This document shows positions 11,942-24,232 of a stretch of DNA of 64,000 nucleotides, piece by piece. Location: contig CP071493.1 in NCBI GenBank assembly GCA_017354895.1, positions 1,116,001-1,180,000 on the forward strand, in the 5' to 3' direction. Source of the stretch: Podospora comata (lineage: Eukaryota; Ascomycota; Sordariomycetes; Sordariales; Podosporaceae). A program made the position numbers and the translations under genes. The notes beneath the pieces were generated by a model. It searched no databases, was not told the DNA's origin, and worked only from the letters and a program-made list of their open reading frames with translations. The first letter of the stretch is position 1, and every line of letters begins with the position of its first letter.

Positions 11942-12278
11942 GGTGAAGGCCTCGCGCTGCAGTTGCGCAAGCGCATCGCGGCACACAAGTACAGCTTGGA
12001 GGGGGGATGGATGATGCAACCAGAGCTCACGACGTTGGGGGAAGCTGTTATCGTCCGATAAGGGGCAACAAAGGGCGGCAGAATCCCAGTCACCGCTCCC
12101 GCGCTAGTGACATTCCAAGCTTAGCGCCCCGCCTGATAAGAAATCCGATAAGCACCCCGGACAGGAACATCAAAAAAAGTTTGGAGACATGCGACTTCTG
12201 AGCCAGCAAATTGTTGAAGGGGCTGTTCGGCAAAGCCACACCAATTGCCGACTTTTTCCATCACCATAACTCGCCACG
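11942..12278. promoter_or_regulatory. Divergent promoter region VPS28 / NOC2
   Basis: 337 bases separate the two start codons, so both promoters must fit here. No other feature is apparent. Confidence 0.5.
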
Positions 12279-14642
12279 ATGGGTGCCTCTAAGAAGAACG
12301 CAAAGGCGACGAAGAAGTTCGAACAAAAACATCTCGGCGGTGTTCTCGAAAGAAGAAAAGCGGTCGCCAAGATCAAACAGAAGCAGCAGATCAAGGAGAA
12401 GAAGCAGGCCAAGCGCGCAAAGGACGATGAGTTCTTCAAGGGAGCCGATGGCACCGTCAAGAGACCAGCGAACAAGAAGCCCGGTACGCAGGGAACCGAG
12501 ATGAGCGTCGACGATTTCTTCAAGGGCGGTTTCGAGATCCTCGACAAGAGTGCGCCAACGGAGAACGGCAAGACTGCCGCTCTTGGAAAGCGGAAGCGCG
12601 GGGAGGCCAATGCCCGCGAGGAGACTTCTGATCAGAGCGACGGCAGCGATGTCGATGTTTCCGACAACGAGGAGGATGTGGTTACCGATAGCGAGGCTGG
12701 CTTCAGCGATGAGGAGGATGAGGAGGATCTTGGCATGTCCAAAAACGCCATGGCCGCTCTCGCCGAGAAGGATCCCGAATTCTACAAGTTCTTGAAGGAG
12801 AACGACCCAGAGGCTCTCGACTTTGACGAAAACGCATCACTCGACGAGGTCGACGAGCTTAGCGGCAGCGACGAGGAAGACGAGCAACCGAAGAAGAAGC
12901 AAAAGAAGGGCAAGAAGGCACAAGAAGAAGAGGTTGACGATTCCGCCCATGAGTTGACCAAGGCCATGGTTGCCAAGTGGGAGAAGGCGCTCAACGAGAC
13001 CAAGTCGCTCAAGGCTGCTAAGCAGACAGTGATTGCCTTTCGCTGCGCTGCCCACCTGAACGAGGAGGATGAGGAGAACCCACAACGCTACAGCATCAAA
13101 AACCCCGAGGTCTTTCACAACATCTTGATGGTGGCCCTCAAGCTCATTCCTGAAGTCTTGAACCACCATCTCCCTGTGAAGGAGTCCGCCGCCGGCAGAG
13201 CCTACGTCCAGACCGAGACCAAGAAGTTCAAGACGCTGTCCAACCTCATCAAGAGCTTTGCTGCTTCCATCATCCGCCTCCTTGGCACACTCTCAGACGA
13301 CGCTACCGTCAAGCTCACACTCAACGCCCTTCAGCCACTCCTTCCTTATCTCTTGTCCTTCAGAAAGCTCCTCAAGGTGCTCATCAAGACTATTGTCGCT
13401 TTCTGGTCTCAACCCGCCAGCTCCGACAGCACCAGGATAACAGCCTTTCTAGTGATCCGCCGTCTCATGGTGGTTTCCGACAAGGGTGTCAGAGAAGCCG
13501 TTTTCAAGGCAGCTTACCGCGGGTTGTTCGACAACAGCAAACACACCAACCACAACACAATCCAGGGCATCAACCTGATGAAGAACTCGGCCGCCGAGCT
13601 CTGGGGTCTGGATCAGTCTCTTGGCTACACCACCGCCTTCACCTCGATCCGCCAGCTCGCCATCCACCTCCGCAACAGCATCATCAACAACAAGCAAGTC
13701 CACAACGTCTACAACTGGCAATTCGTCCACGCTCTGGATTTCTGGTCTTGCGTTCTTTCCGAGCACTGCAGCCCCCTGAAGGAGGCCGAAGCCGGAAAGG
13801 AATCCCAGCTCAAGCTCCTCATCTACCCCCTGGTGCAGGTTACTCTGGGTGTGCTGCGCCTCATCCCAACAGCGATCTACTTTCCCCTGCGATTCCAGCT
13901 CATCCGCTCGCTTCTTCGCCTGTCGAGAGCGACGGACACTTATATCCCCCTCGCCTCTTGCCTCTTGGAGGTCCTCTCGTCGGCAGAGATGAAAAAGGCG
14001 CCCAAGCAGTCCACCCTCAAGCCTTTGGACTTTGCTGTCGCGTACAAGGCCCCCAAGTCGTACCTCCGCACGAGGGTCTATCAGGACGGCGTGGGGGAGC
14101 AAGTGGTGGAGCTGCTTTCGGAGTTTTTTGTCCTCTGGGCCAAGAGCATCGCGTTTCCGGAGTTTTCGCTGCCGGTGGTGATCTCGCTCAAGAGGTGGTT
14201 GAAGGAGGCGAGGAAGAGGTCGACGGGGAATAAGAATGGGAAGCTGGGCGGGAGCTTGGTGTTGCTTGTGCAGAAGCTGGAGGCCAACGCCAAGTTTATT
14301 GAGGAGAGGAGAGCCAAGGTGGAGTTTGCGCCCAAGGATAGGGCGCAGGTGGAGGGGTTTTTGAAGGATTTGGAGGTGGAGAGGACGCCGGTGGGGGCGT
14401 TTGTTGTTGGTCAGAGGAAGCTGAGGGAGGAGAGGAGGAAAGTTGTGGAGGAGGCTAGGAAGGCGGAGGAGGGGAAGAGGAGGGAGGAGGAGAGGGAGGC
14501 GCTGCAGGGGGGAGGGGGGAGTGATGATGAGGGGGGTGAGGAGGAGGAGGAGGATGATGAGATGGATGTTGATGAGGAGGAATTGGAGGCGGATGAGGAG
14601 GAGGAAGAGGGCGAGGACGAGGAGGAGATGGAGAGCGAGTAG
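12279..14642 (+). CDS. NOC2: NOC2, nucleolar complex protein for 60S assembly
   Basis: Single exon, 787 residues. The basic N-terminus (MGASKKNAKATKKFEQKH, KRRKA-like tract) and acidic stretches are followed by the Noc2 family core: LNALQPLLPYLLSFRKLLKVLIKTIVAFW, RGLFDNSKHTNHNTIQGINLMKNSA and YNWQFVHALDFWSCVLSEHC are close to the signature of the family. In yeast, Noc2 pairs with Noc1 in the nucleolus and with Noc3 in the nucleoplasm and escorts pre-60S particles. The C-terminal 60 residues are almost entirely acidic (EEEEDDEMDVDEEE type), coded by GAG/GAT-rich DNA. The start has a good context just after a CCACGATGG sequence. A 419-residue open frame on the opposite strand is an antisense shadow of the biased codons. 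Confidence 0.95.
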   Translation: MGASKKNAKATKKFEQKHLGGVLERRKAVAKIKQKQQIKEKKQAKRAKDDEFFKGADGTVKRPANKKPGTQGTEMSVDDFFKGGFEILDKSAPTENGKTAALGKRKRGEANAREETSDQSDGSDVDVSDNEEDVVTDSEAGFSDEEDEEDLGMSKNAMAALAEKDPEFYKFLKENDPEALDFDENASLDEVDELSGSDEEDEQPKKKQKKGKKAQEEEVDDSAHELTKAMVAKWEKALNETKSLKAAKQTVIAFRCAAHLNEEDEENPQRYSIKNPEVFHNILMVALKLIPEVLNHHLPVKESAAGRAYVQTETKKFKTLSNLIKSFAASIIRLLGTLSDDATVKLTLNALQPLLPYLLSFRKLLKVLIKTIVAFWSQPASSDSTRITAFLVIRRLMVVSDKGVREAVFKAAYRGLFDNSKHTNHNTIQGINLMKNSAAELWGLDQSLGYTTAFTSIRQLAIHLRNSIINNKQVHNVYNWQFVHALDFWSCVLSEHCSPLKEAEAGKESQLKLLIYPLVQVTLGVLRLIPTAIYFPLRFQLIRSLLRLSRATDTYIPLASCLLEVLSSAEMKKAPKQSTLKPLDFAVAYKAPKSYLRTRVYQDGVGEQVVELLSEFFVLWAKSIAFPEFSLPVVISLKRWLKEARKRSTGNKNGKLGGSLVLLVQKLEANAKFIEERRAKVEFAPKDRAQVEGFLKDLEVERTPVGAFVVGQRKLREERRKVVEEARKAEEGKRREEEREALQGGGGSDDEGGEEEEEDDEMDVDEEELEADEEEEEGEDEEEMESE

Positions 14643-14880
14643 ATGGGGACTGGGATTTTTGGTATGAATCTGGAGGGGATACCTGATTTCTGTTGTTTCT
14701 AGTGTCATTTGCCTCGGCGTACAAAACCTTGCTTTTCATAGGCAAAACACCCTGGTAATAATCAAAAGGCCGGGAGTATCCTTTATTGTTACTGATACTT
14801 TCACTAATGCTGTCTTTTGTGCCATGTTCCTAACCCATACTTACTTAACCCATTTGTGCGAGACTACGCCTTTTGAGAAC

Positions 14881-17644
14881 TTAATCCATAGGCCTAGGAT
14901 CAACATACTCCAACTCATCATCATCATGATCCACCATCTTGATTCCCCCTCCATACTCCTCATCTGTGTCGACCTCCTCCTCGGTGTCATAATTCCTCCC
15001 CTGATAATGCGAGGATTCATACACCGCCGGTGTTGACGCCGCAGCCAAGGGGATCACCCTAGGCGGGGAATCCGACCTTGCCAGTGTCGACGGCTGCGCA
15101 GGAACAGTCTGCGCCCTGGTGATAGTCGGGGGCCTGGCATCATCCAGATTCACCAGATTAGGGAACCTGGACGCGTCAGGAGGGGCGGGGATGTGAGGGG
15201 CGGGTTTTGATGGCGGGCCTGGGGGTGGGGAGGGGGAGAAGAGACCGAAGGGGTCCATTTCTGTTTGGAGGTGCGAGGTCATGCTGCGGGTCATGGTTGG
15301 TTTTTGGGGTTGGTTGTTTCTCAGGGGGTGGCGACTTGATTGGAAGACAGTTGGGGATGGGGATGGGATTCCTTGGTTGCCGTCGAGGCAGGAGTTGACG
15401 TGGGTTGTGGCTTGGGATTCTGACAAGGTGGAGATGTTGCGGTTGCAGATGGGGCAGCTTTGGATGGTGGTGCTGGTTTGCTGTTGCTTGGGTCTGGAAG
15501 GTGGTTTGGATTGAAGTTTGGCAAAGTTGGTGTTTTGGGTGGAGGGGGAAGGGGCGTAGGAATAGGGGGGTGGCGAGTCTTGTTTGGGTCGCCGGGGTTG
15601 TTGTGGAGGGCTGGAGATTTTGAGGTCTTCCAAATCGATCAGGGTGCCAGAGTTGTCTGGTCGGTTGTTGAGGTCGGCGATGGTGATGGTGTCGTTGGCT
15701 TCTTTGGCGATGGACTTGTCTACGCCCTGGCCTACGGGGAGATCGCAGCGTGCGAGTATCTTTTCGATCAGGCCTGCGTAGCGCATGTGCCCTTGAACCT
15801 CCTCGCTGAGGTTGAGATTTTCAACACCTTCGATGTGTTCGATCTCTTGAAGACCCGCCACGCCCATTTGAACAGATGTGGTGCGGTATAGGAATGCGAG
15901 AATGTAGTCGTTTTCGGAGTAGGCGTTGTAGATCCTACCGGACACTACGGTGCGCATCATCTGCCAGTGTTCTCTATTCGAGGGAACAGGGGCACCAATG
16001 AAGACGACAGAGTCGATAAGACCAAAGGCTCGACGCTTTGCAAGAGAGCGTAGGCACGAGTAAATAACTCGAGCGCCGAGCGAGTATCCGATCAGGGTGA
16101 CTGGGCGTTCACCCTGGACTTTGTTGATCAGGGCGTCTGCCAGCACTTCACCAGCCTTTTCAGACCGGTTCTTGGCGAGAGAGAACGGGTTGTCCAATGT
16201 CGAAGCCATAGAAAGGAGATAGGCCGGCCACAAAGCTCCCCAGAGAGTTGCCAAGACTGTACGCTTCAGGATTTCCATCTTGACAGTGTTCCAGGCATAC
16301 GAGTTGACGAGTGCCTCAAGAGACTTGCCAAGCCCCTCAAGAGCCTCCAGCTCGTACCGAAGCGCAAATACTTCGGCGTCGTCGGAGAGATGCCGCCACG
16401 GTTTCGTGATGTCGTCCTTGGTGGTTAGCCAGCCATTAATGCCTATAGTTAATCTCAAGCGCCTGGCGTCCTTATTGTTCGCTGCATTTCGGGTTCCCCA
16501 TTCATCTGCCAGCGGAATAAACTTGAAGTCCTCGACATCTCGGGCGTACTTGTCCACCATTTCACCCTAGCTTCGTCAGCCACGGGGATTCAGAAAGTGA
16601 AGTTACAACACTTACCGTCATGCGGGCTCCGAAAGCACCAAATAGAGCGCCCACGAGGGCTCCATTCATCCAGAAGATGCCCAAGAAAGATGCAACACCA
16701 CCCAGCCCAACAGTACCCATGAGACCTCCGATGGCTCCAGCTACGACTGGTGCAGCAAGTCCACCAGTGACTCCTATAAGCGCAGCTCCGGCAACAGACG
16801 CCAAGCCAACTTTCAGAAACCTGCCAGCCTGGTTTTGCTGCTGCCTCTTCCTGGCTTCAGCGTCAGCGGACATGGTCCTCGTCCTCTGCTGTTTGGCAGC
16901 CTCCTCTGACCCTTCCACCATGGCCTTTGCAATCTCAATCTCCTCGGCGTTCAAGGCATCCAGTGGAATTTCAAGAGCCGAGGCGAGATACACAGCCAAA
17001 GCTCTCGACTCAGCTGTGTAATGACCCGTGGATAGCAACTCCAGCAGTATGCAACTCAGACTTTCCAATCTGTCCTCGTATGAGATGGTGATCAACCTTG
17101 TGGGAATAGGATGCCAATGCAGCTGAAGCCGTGCCACTCCCTCCCTCCGAACTGCCTCATCATCTCTCACTGATGAAGAAACCCCTCCACCGAAGTCAAT
17201 CAAACTCCCTTCCGCTGCTGCCGGCGCAGGTTTCCTCTGCTTCATCCTCTCGGTCCGCTTCCGCCTCTCATCCATGGTCTTGGCATCATCCTGGGCGGCG
17301 AGAAGCTCCTTAAGCTTGGTCAGTGTCTCTGCTCTCCATTTGTCAAAATGCTCAAGCGCGGCGGCGGTAATCCGGGCGAGTTCTTGGTTGGGTTGGGTGA
17401 CAAAGTTGCGGTTATCCACTTGGATTAGTGTCGGCTCTTCGTCGATGATGCTGCTCCCTCGGGCGTTGGGGTCAATGCGCAGAGGAGACGGCCTGTCATG
17501 AACATGCAATGCGGGAAGGTCCTTGAGCTCGAGCTGGGAGCGCATGTAGGCTGTGATCTCGATGAGGAGGCCATAAAAAGCTCTGCGTTTGGCGTGGTTG
17601 AGGATGTGCAGAACCTGGCGAGGCTCGCTGGCGAGGGGCGCCAT
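14881..17644 (-). CDS. DUF726 family membrane protein with alpha/beta-hydrolase motif and C-terminal zinc finger
   Basis: Two exons, 16616-17644 and 14881-16566, joined at GARMT/GEMVDKYA through a GTAAGT donor, give 904 residues. Residues around 275-345 are Gly/Ala-rich hydrophobic (GLASVAGAALIGVTGGLAAP, GALVGALFGAFGARM), likely membrane segments. The DUF726 core follows, with the nucleophile-elbow motif GYSLGAR near residue 503 and VVFIGAPVP downstream. Relatives are human TMCO4 and yeast YFL034W (Mil1), the latter reported to interact with the AP-1 adaptor; the substrate is unknown. After about residue 640 the chain is disordered and Pro-rich, with a C2HC finger (CPIC...HVNSC, about 714-738) of the Rad18/UBZ type that binds ubiquitin in other proteins. 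It converges on NOC2 with 238 bases between stops. Confidence 0.9.
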
Positions 17645-19398
17645 GATAGTGGTGTTTTTTTCAAGTCGCCCTAGAACTTGTCTACCACTTTGCGAGTCGA
17701 AAACAATAGAGTTAAAGAAGCTAAGAGTTTGAATTTTGATAAAGTTTTCAGTATGGATCTTGTGATAAGATGAGGTCCATAGATTAGGGGGCTGTGTGGG
17801 TTGGGACTTGGGACTCTGTCTGTGCCAACGCCAAGCAGCCTTGCGTGTTGTATTGAACTCTCAATGGTCACTCTGTCGTGGCTTAAACTGGAGCAAAGAA
17901 TACCTTGGCCGTCAGGGGCTCGGTGATAACGACAGAACGGTTTTCCCGGCATTGGGTGTTACATTTTTACATACAAGGCGGGCATCTGATAGGTTGATAT
18001 GAAAGCCAAAAGTGTGGTAGAGGTGATGTAAGTGTCATCGTACTGCCAGCCGGCTTCTTTGAGCTAGGGAGCAACCCCGCAATTAAGCTGACCCAACAAC
18101 GACGACATAGTGTTGCTTCCACGGGCTCCATCCCGATGAATAAAACGGCAAGAGGCCTCCAATGAAAATCATGGAAATATCATGACAGTGTCAGCTTCTA
18201 AGCAGCTGTTCATATTGGCTGTACATAGTTGTTGTCATCTTGAAGCTTTCTCTTGGTGGGCCTCTCACCTCGCCCTATGCTCCCATCGCAGCCAGCGAAG
18301 ATCTTATCAAAGTGCCCTGCGTATAGGCGCTAGTCACGAAAAAAAAATTAACTGCTAGTGCCGTGACTAATACTCCGTCCATGATGATGCTGGTCGGGAT
18401 TGGAGGAGTCGTGCCAAAGCTCGGTAAAATTCCCCCAAATCAGACGACCATCCATCGTACTCCGTACCGCGAAACCCCCCGAGTGCCGGGAACTGGAATC
18501 TTGGATATTGATTGATTGCATCGCACCCAACGGATCCATTGTTGCAAACTTTATTTCCGCCTCGTCGTTTCACCCTTTCTTGTATGCTCTATCCGTGGCT
18601 GGGAACTTTGACACCGTTGAAAAGCAGACACAAGGGACAAGCCAGCTGTCATCCCGGCCATCCGGGACCTCGGGGTGACTGACGTACGAGTTTGGTCTGT
18701 GTACCGCTGTGACCTTCTGTGCTCTGTGACTGTATCCCATAGCTGATGTGTCTGATGTGTCGTCCATCAGTGATTTGACGGATTTCATGATTTGATCAGT
18801 GGGGACCGACCTTGGACGTCCACAACCGTCCGACGTTGCCTGCCCCCCTCCATCATCCATCCATCCATCCATCCTCCCAGGGCACCAGCCAATGGACCCC
18901 TGTGAAGCCCCTTCAATACCCTGCATCGAGGCAACGGCGCTAACTCTTCTAAGCATGGCCACCCAACGCACGGAAAGGCTCTCCCGCCAAGGCCCTTGGC
19001 ACCTGAAAACCCGCACCCTCCCGTCTGCATTTCTTGGCTCGGGAGCGCCCTCTCTCTCTGTTCTCTTTGCACCGTGCAATCCCATCCACCTCATCCCAGG
19101 CGATCCCATCCCAAGACCTCCTCCACTCCCCCAATCTCACTCCCCAGTTGCGCCGCTGCCTCACCCTCGGCGGATGCCTTATTCATTGCCTCCGGGGGTC
19201 TGAGACGCCCCCTTCGCCATGTTCGACAATGTCCATGTGTAAGTCAAATCGAATCAGAAGCCCCCAATCCCGTCTTCCGACCTGCTTGGCGATGGGTTCC
19301 AGCCTCAAAGGTTATCTCATCTTGGCTAGCCAAGCTTTTTGCGCCAAGCCCGGGGTAGATTGTCAAGACCCAGTCAAACTGACGTCTCACAGCTGTCG
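17645..19398. other. Intergenic between DUF726 gene and RING-protein gene
   Basis: About 1.75 kb between divergent genes. Visible items are a CATC microsatellite (about 18856-18876), several copies of a TACTCCGT-type motif (near 18370 and 18458) and A-rich runs. The 5' end of the downstream RING gene may extend into its right edge. Nothing else is supported. Confidence 0.45.
18856..18876. repeat. CATC tetranucleotide microsatellite
   Basis: About five consecutive CATC units directly visible in the intergenic region. Confidence 0.9.
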
Positions 19399-21447
19399 AT
19401 GAGATCCGCAATGTTGTGTACGTCTGCCTTTTTCATGCCTCTTCCCTGCCGCGTCCAAGGAGTCCCCTCGTCTGCTTGCTTGCTTGACGACGTGAATTTC
19501 CATCATCCTCTACCAACCAGCCGCTATCGTCACCCTGCCGTGGTGCGGCTTGTGTCTCCTCAACCGTCCCCTTCACCTATCAGATCTTGTATCACCACCA
19601 AGAGTTATTACCCCGAGGCTGTCCACTAATTCATGGTGGTGATAGCCTTTTGTTCAGCAACCCATCATGGGGCGGTGTCGGCACCGTGTCGTCCACCGTT
19701 ATTCGGAACGTCACGGCCCTGTCTGTAAGTCTCACGAAATCAACGATCTTGCTGCCTGCCTACCTAGCGTCTCGAGACTAACATTTGCTCAGGGCCATAT
19801 GGCATACTCTTCACGATATACAGGCAACACCACGGTGCTCTCCAGCAGGTTCGCCGGCACCACAAATGGTATCATCCAAGGTCTCCTTTATGTCCCGGAT
19901 CTCCCCTACGGCCATGAATGCGTAGAAGAAACAGCGCTGCACATTCCCCCATCAGTCGTGCGACAATCCAGCCTTCCTCCCACCAACTACTATCTTATTG
20001 CCATTGCGCCGTGGATCAATGCTCGATGCTCACGGGCCTATTTGGCCTCTGCCCGCACAGCACCGGTTCGAGGGTTTCTGTTCTATCTCCCTGGCAACTC
20101 AACTGAGGCCCCGCCCTCTGCTGAGTCTGAGATGTGGAACATTGCGGAGGAATTTGAATGGAGGACTCAGAGTGGCTACCCTGTGTATGCTGTCTCGAGT
20201 ATGGCCGGCCAAGTCATGATGCAACACCTCAGTCTCTACTCTGGCAACCTGACCGAAGTGCCGTTTGGATATAACATTTCTACACGCTTCCAGGCCGAAG
20301 AAGAGGACTATGCTCGCATATGGACCGAGCTTGTTATCAGCACGCCCCCCAGTTCCTTCGCTACCTGGCTGTACTTCCTCATTGTCGTCGGCGTGCTTCT
20401 CGCCGTCATTGTTTCGGCGTCGCTCCTGATGCACCTTGTTCAGGCCCGTCGGCGTTACTCCCTGCGACAGAGAGTCATTGCGGGCGAAGTCAACCTGGAA
20501 GTCACAGGCATCAAAAGACTCACAGTGCCGCTGGAGCACATTCAAAGCTTCCCCCTTTTCACCTACCACTATGAGCCACCAGATGCCAGCCCGCCACCTA
20601 CGTCTCCACGGTCGGCCAAGTTCCCACGATCGCGGAGCAGGCGGGACAGTCATGGTCACTCAGAACGAAGGGGTTCCCGAACAACTCGTTCTGTAATCAT
20701 TTCGGAAAAGAGTCCGAGTGGGCCGTTCGCAACGGTCACAACAAATTATCAACCCTACTGTGAGATTTGCCTGGAGCCATACCAAAATCGAGTCACGATC
20801 ATCAGAGAACTACCATGCGGCCACATATTTCACCCGGGGTGCATCGATGAGTTTCTTAACGAGAACAGCTCACTTTGCCCCTTGTGCAAAGTTAGCATGC
20901 TACCTCCCGGCTTCTGCCCCAAGATCACCAACCACATGGTGAAACGAGAGCGGGCAATTCGAAAGATACGGGGGCAAGTTGACGATCACGATGCCGACAA
21001 CTCCGACGGCGGCAGGTCAGGAGGCTGGACGGCAACCTTTCGAAACAAGATCTTTCATGGAGGAAGTCCTACATCGTCGACTTCAACAGAACTTCAGGTG
21101 CGGAGTAAACCTGTTGAAGGCCAACCCACAATATCAATATCACAGCCCAACCGACCTCCACCACAACCGTCATCGCAACCGTCAGATGAGACAGCTCAAT
21201 CATCGGCGGGAGCGTTACAGCAAACACCACCGCAGCCGATACCGCCGCCAGCATTACCCAAACCAACTGCGTTGGCGCGTGAGAGAATGAGAGAGCTAGC
21301 CGGCAGCGAGCTTGATGATGGCGAGGCTGGCTCGTCAAGGTGTAAGTCAAACTTTGCGGACACCAACCAGCAAGGCAGGCAGGATGTCAAACTGATGATT
21401 TTCCAGGGCGACGAATGCGCACCAAGATATTTCCCGGTTTTGACTAG
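19399..21447 (+). CDS. Transmembrane RING-H2 protein, probable E3 ubiquitin ligase (PA-TM-RING type)
   Basis: A spliced gene with an uncertain 5' end. Certain parts: an exon ending at 19724 with LLFSNPSWGGVGTVSSTVIRNVTALS, an intron 19725-19792 (GTAAGT donor, ACTAAC branch, CAG acceptor), a long exon 19793-21341, an intron 21342-21406 (GTAAGT, CTGAT, CAG) and a last exon 21407-21447 ending RTKIFPGFD. The lumenal part holds N-glycosylation sequons and resembles a protease-associated fold. One membrane span (TWLYFLIVVGVLLAVIVSAS) follows, then a cytosolic Ser/Pro-rich region and a C3H2C3 RING (CEIC, CGHIFH, C, CPLC). Membrane RING proteins of this layout ubiquitinate cargo in Golgi, vacuole or endosome. 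The proposed ATG at 19399 gives a weak signal-peptide-like start (MRSAMLCTSAFF) in another frame and needs one more intron, so the exact N-terminus is open. Confidence 0.75.
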
Positions 21448-21893
21448 GTAGTTGCTCTCGTGTTTTCATGATTGTTTCGGGTGTCTTGACTCTTGTTTGG
21501 AGGCGAACTTTTAGCGATGGATGATACCCCGTCATTTGTGTTTTCTTTTCTGTTTGAATCACATTGGTTGTTATTTAGTTATTCAGCATAGAAGATGATT
21601 GGGCGTTTTTGGGAGGTAGCGTCGTGTTTTGTTAGATAGTATCAAAAAGGGGTCACGGGACTAGTTCACAAGCCAGAAACGATTCAATTGCTACATTTTT
21701 GTGGAAACAACCATCTTGCACAACAGAACAAAATACCTGCCTGCCCCAACCCAATTAGATGCCCCCTGATAACAAGCCTAGTGATAGACTACGCTGTATA
21801 AAAAAAAATTTCGAAAAATCCCAACACTGACAGATATCCATTGCTTTGTATGTAGTCTTTCCCTTTCGCCCCAACGCCCAAAAACAAGGAAAA
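21448..21893. other. Convergent intergenic region (RING gene / ADA3)
   Basis: 446 bases between two stop codons, expected to hold both 3' untranslated regions. It is AT-richer than the flanking exons and carries an A8 run near 21802. No further feature seen. Confidence 0.5.
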
Positions 21894-22608
21894 CTACTCC
21901 TCCTCCACCTCCTCATCCCAAGCCTCCTTCTCCCTTCTCAACAACTCCCCCATCTCCCCCGCCTTGAAAATCGTGCTCCCCTCCTCGCTCACCCTCGGCA
22001 CCTTGGTCAGCGCCTCATCCTCAAACACAGTCCCAATATTCTCAATCCACCTCCTCCTCCTCTCCATCAGCGTCTTTGTCAGATCCCCTATCCCCGGGCG
22101 GGCAGTCGCCGTAGCAGCCGCGCTCGCAGCAGCAGCCGCACTAGCCGCCGATCCGGACTGCCCCGGCCTCGCCTTTTTGGGCTTCTTCATCGTCCTCGTC
22201 CTCTTGAGGTACGCCGCCTGGACTTGGGAATCCAAATCCTCCAAAATGGTGGTATACTCCTGAAAGGCCATCCGCTCCTTGACCAGCTCTGTCAGTCTGG
22301 CTTTTCGGGCGCCGTTGACGAGGACTTGCTCGCGGAGGCGGGATTGGAGGAGGCGGAGGCGGGCGGCGACTTCGTCGTCGTAGTGGCCGTCGTACTCGGC
22401 TGTTGTCGGGTCCGGCTGTCCTGGTTGGGAGCCGTTGCCTGCCGCGTTGGACGAGTCGGATTGGTTGGGTGGTAAGGGGAGGAACCCGATGTGACGGAGT
22501 TCCTGCTTGATGCGCTCGTCGACTTGGGTGTAGTCTAATTTTGGGTGGCTGGCCTTTTTCCAGGCTTCCGAATTCGATTCGGGCATGTAAGTAGCCGGAG
22601 GGAGTTGG

Positions 22609-22640
<32 letters not shown>

Positions 22641-24232
22641 GGATGAATCGGGAGTGGTGCCGTTAACGCCGTTGACATGGCCGTTTACACCGTTGGTGCC
22701 GTTGGGTTGTTGGCTGCTGGAAGGGGGGTTGGTGTCAAAACTAAAGTCGAAGCTGGCGGTGCCGTTCATGATGATGTCTCCGTCGCCGTTGACGCCGTTG
22801 GCATTCTCTGCTGGCGGAGCGCGGTGCTCGGGGCGCATCGCTGAAAGAAGACGGGAGAGGAGTGGGCCGACGGAGAGCTTGTCTGTTTCGGCAACGTCGT
22901 CGTCCATGTTCTCGATACTCCCGCGGGGTTGGTTAGGAGGGAGTTTCTCCCGGCCGCCTGGAGGGACGGAGTCGATGGCCATCGCTCCATCCTCTTCGGC
23001 CCAGATCTCTGTGTAGTGCTTCTTGCCACGTTTCGGCATGACAAACGGAGTCACGCGATCCCCTCTTTCTCTCAAAAACGCGAGATCCTCCTCGGTGAAC
23101 GACCGGAAGTAGGGGTCGATAAAGGTGCTAAAAGTGCTAAAGTTGATCTGATTGCTAGGCTTTGCATTGCTGAAATCCTTGTCTGGAGGGTCACCAGCGA
23201 TGAGATCAGCAAGGTCGCTTTTAGGGTAGCTGGCTACCGAGTATATTTCCTTTATTTCGCTTTCGGTCATGCCAGGTTGGACGGGAAGAATCTCGTACAC
23301 GGTTGGGTCGGGGAAGGTTGAAGGATCATCGCCAAACGTATTGGCCTGTGGCCGAGCGGGAGGTGGTGGGCGACCATCGTCAGAGTCCGACTCGTCCTCA
23401 TTCTCCTCTGTCTTGGTCTTGTCATCGGCGTCCATGTTGCTTGGCGCGACTGGCGACAGCGACGAGCTGGCGGAATCGTTATCGCGAGATAGTTTTCGGG
23501 GTTTTGTCGACTCTCGTAAAGGGGATGACCGCTCTAAAATGACTGGTCAATGTTGGTTCACAAAGACATTTGTACATCGCTTTTGGGTCGCTTGGTGTTG
23601 TTGGTGTTGTTGGATGATGAAAATTCGGAGGAATACGCCCGCAATGCTAAGAAGAGGGCTGAAAGCCAATTGGGAAGAAAGCTGGACGCAAACGAAGCTT
23701 CCTGAATGTGACAATTGGACCATGACTGACCTATGTTGCTCCCTCCGGGCGCCAGACTGTCGGTCGCTTTCCGCTTCTTTTTGTTGGCTGCCTTGCGTTC
23801 GCGCTCCTCCTCATCGGCTTCCTTCTGTCTCCGCTCCTCTTCCCTCCCCCGCTCGACAGCCAGCTCATCGAGCCTGGTGCGGCGGCTCTGGGCGAGTAGT
23901 CTCATGCCCTTGTCGCAATTCAGGCCGCGCTTGTCAATGACGTCGCTCAGCTTCTGCAGTCGGGAGACGAGGCCATCAAGGCTCTTGGAATCGGGTATGG
24001 CGGTGTTGGAGGTCGAGGGATCAACCATGTCCTCAAAGGTCAGGTTCCGGAAGACTTCGAAGCGGAGTTCCAGCAGGTCCGTTTCGACATTGTCGATGGG
24101 TGGCAGACTGGCCGAGGGCGGTGCAGCACTGGGGGTGGTGTTGCGACTTCGCTGCTGCTGCTGCTGTGACTGGGAGCGGATTGCCCCCGCGCCCGCCTTC
24201 TTCCCCGGACCCTTCTGGCTCGATGGAGCCAT
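21894..24232 (-). CDS. NGG1: ADA3/NGG1, SAGA histone acetyltransferase adaptor
   Basis: Two exons, 23731-24232 and 21894-23533, give 713 residues. Exon 1 carries the conserved N-terminal block ([57 protein letters not shown]). Exon 2 carries [34 protein letters not shown] and the C-terminal Ada3 domain ([28 protein letters not shown] to the end). Ada3 bridges Gcn5 and Ada2 in SAGA and ADA complexes and is needed for nucleosomal histone H3 acetylation. The 197-base intron (GTCAGT donor, TTTTAG acceptor) is long for this window. A run of ten Asn residues, coded by AAC repeats near 22607-22637, and a short Gln run near the N-terminus lie in disordered parts. The start at 24232 ([12 protein letters not shown]) is preferred to an upstream in-frame start. 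Confidence 0.95.
22607..22637. repeat. GTT/AAC trinucleotide run in ADA3
   Basis: About ten GTT units on the plus strand code for a poly-Asn run in a disordered stretch of ADA3. Confidence 0.9.

Noticed and set aside
13449-14708. 419-codon open frame antisense to NOC2
   Set aside because: Leu/Pro/Arg-rich translation mirrors the acidic and Lys-rich codons of NOC2; the sense strand is clearly the gene.
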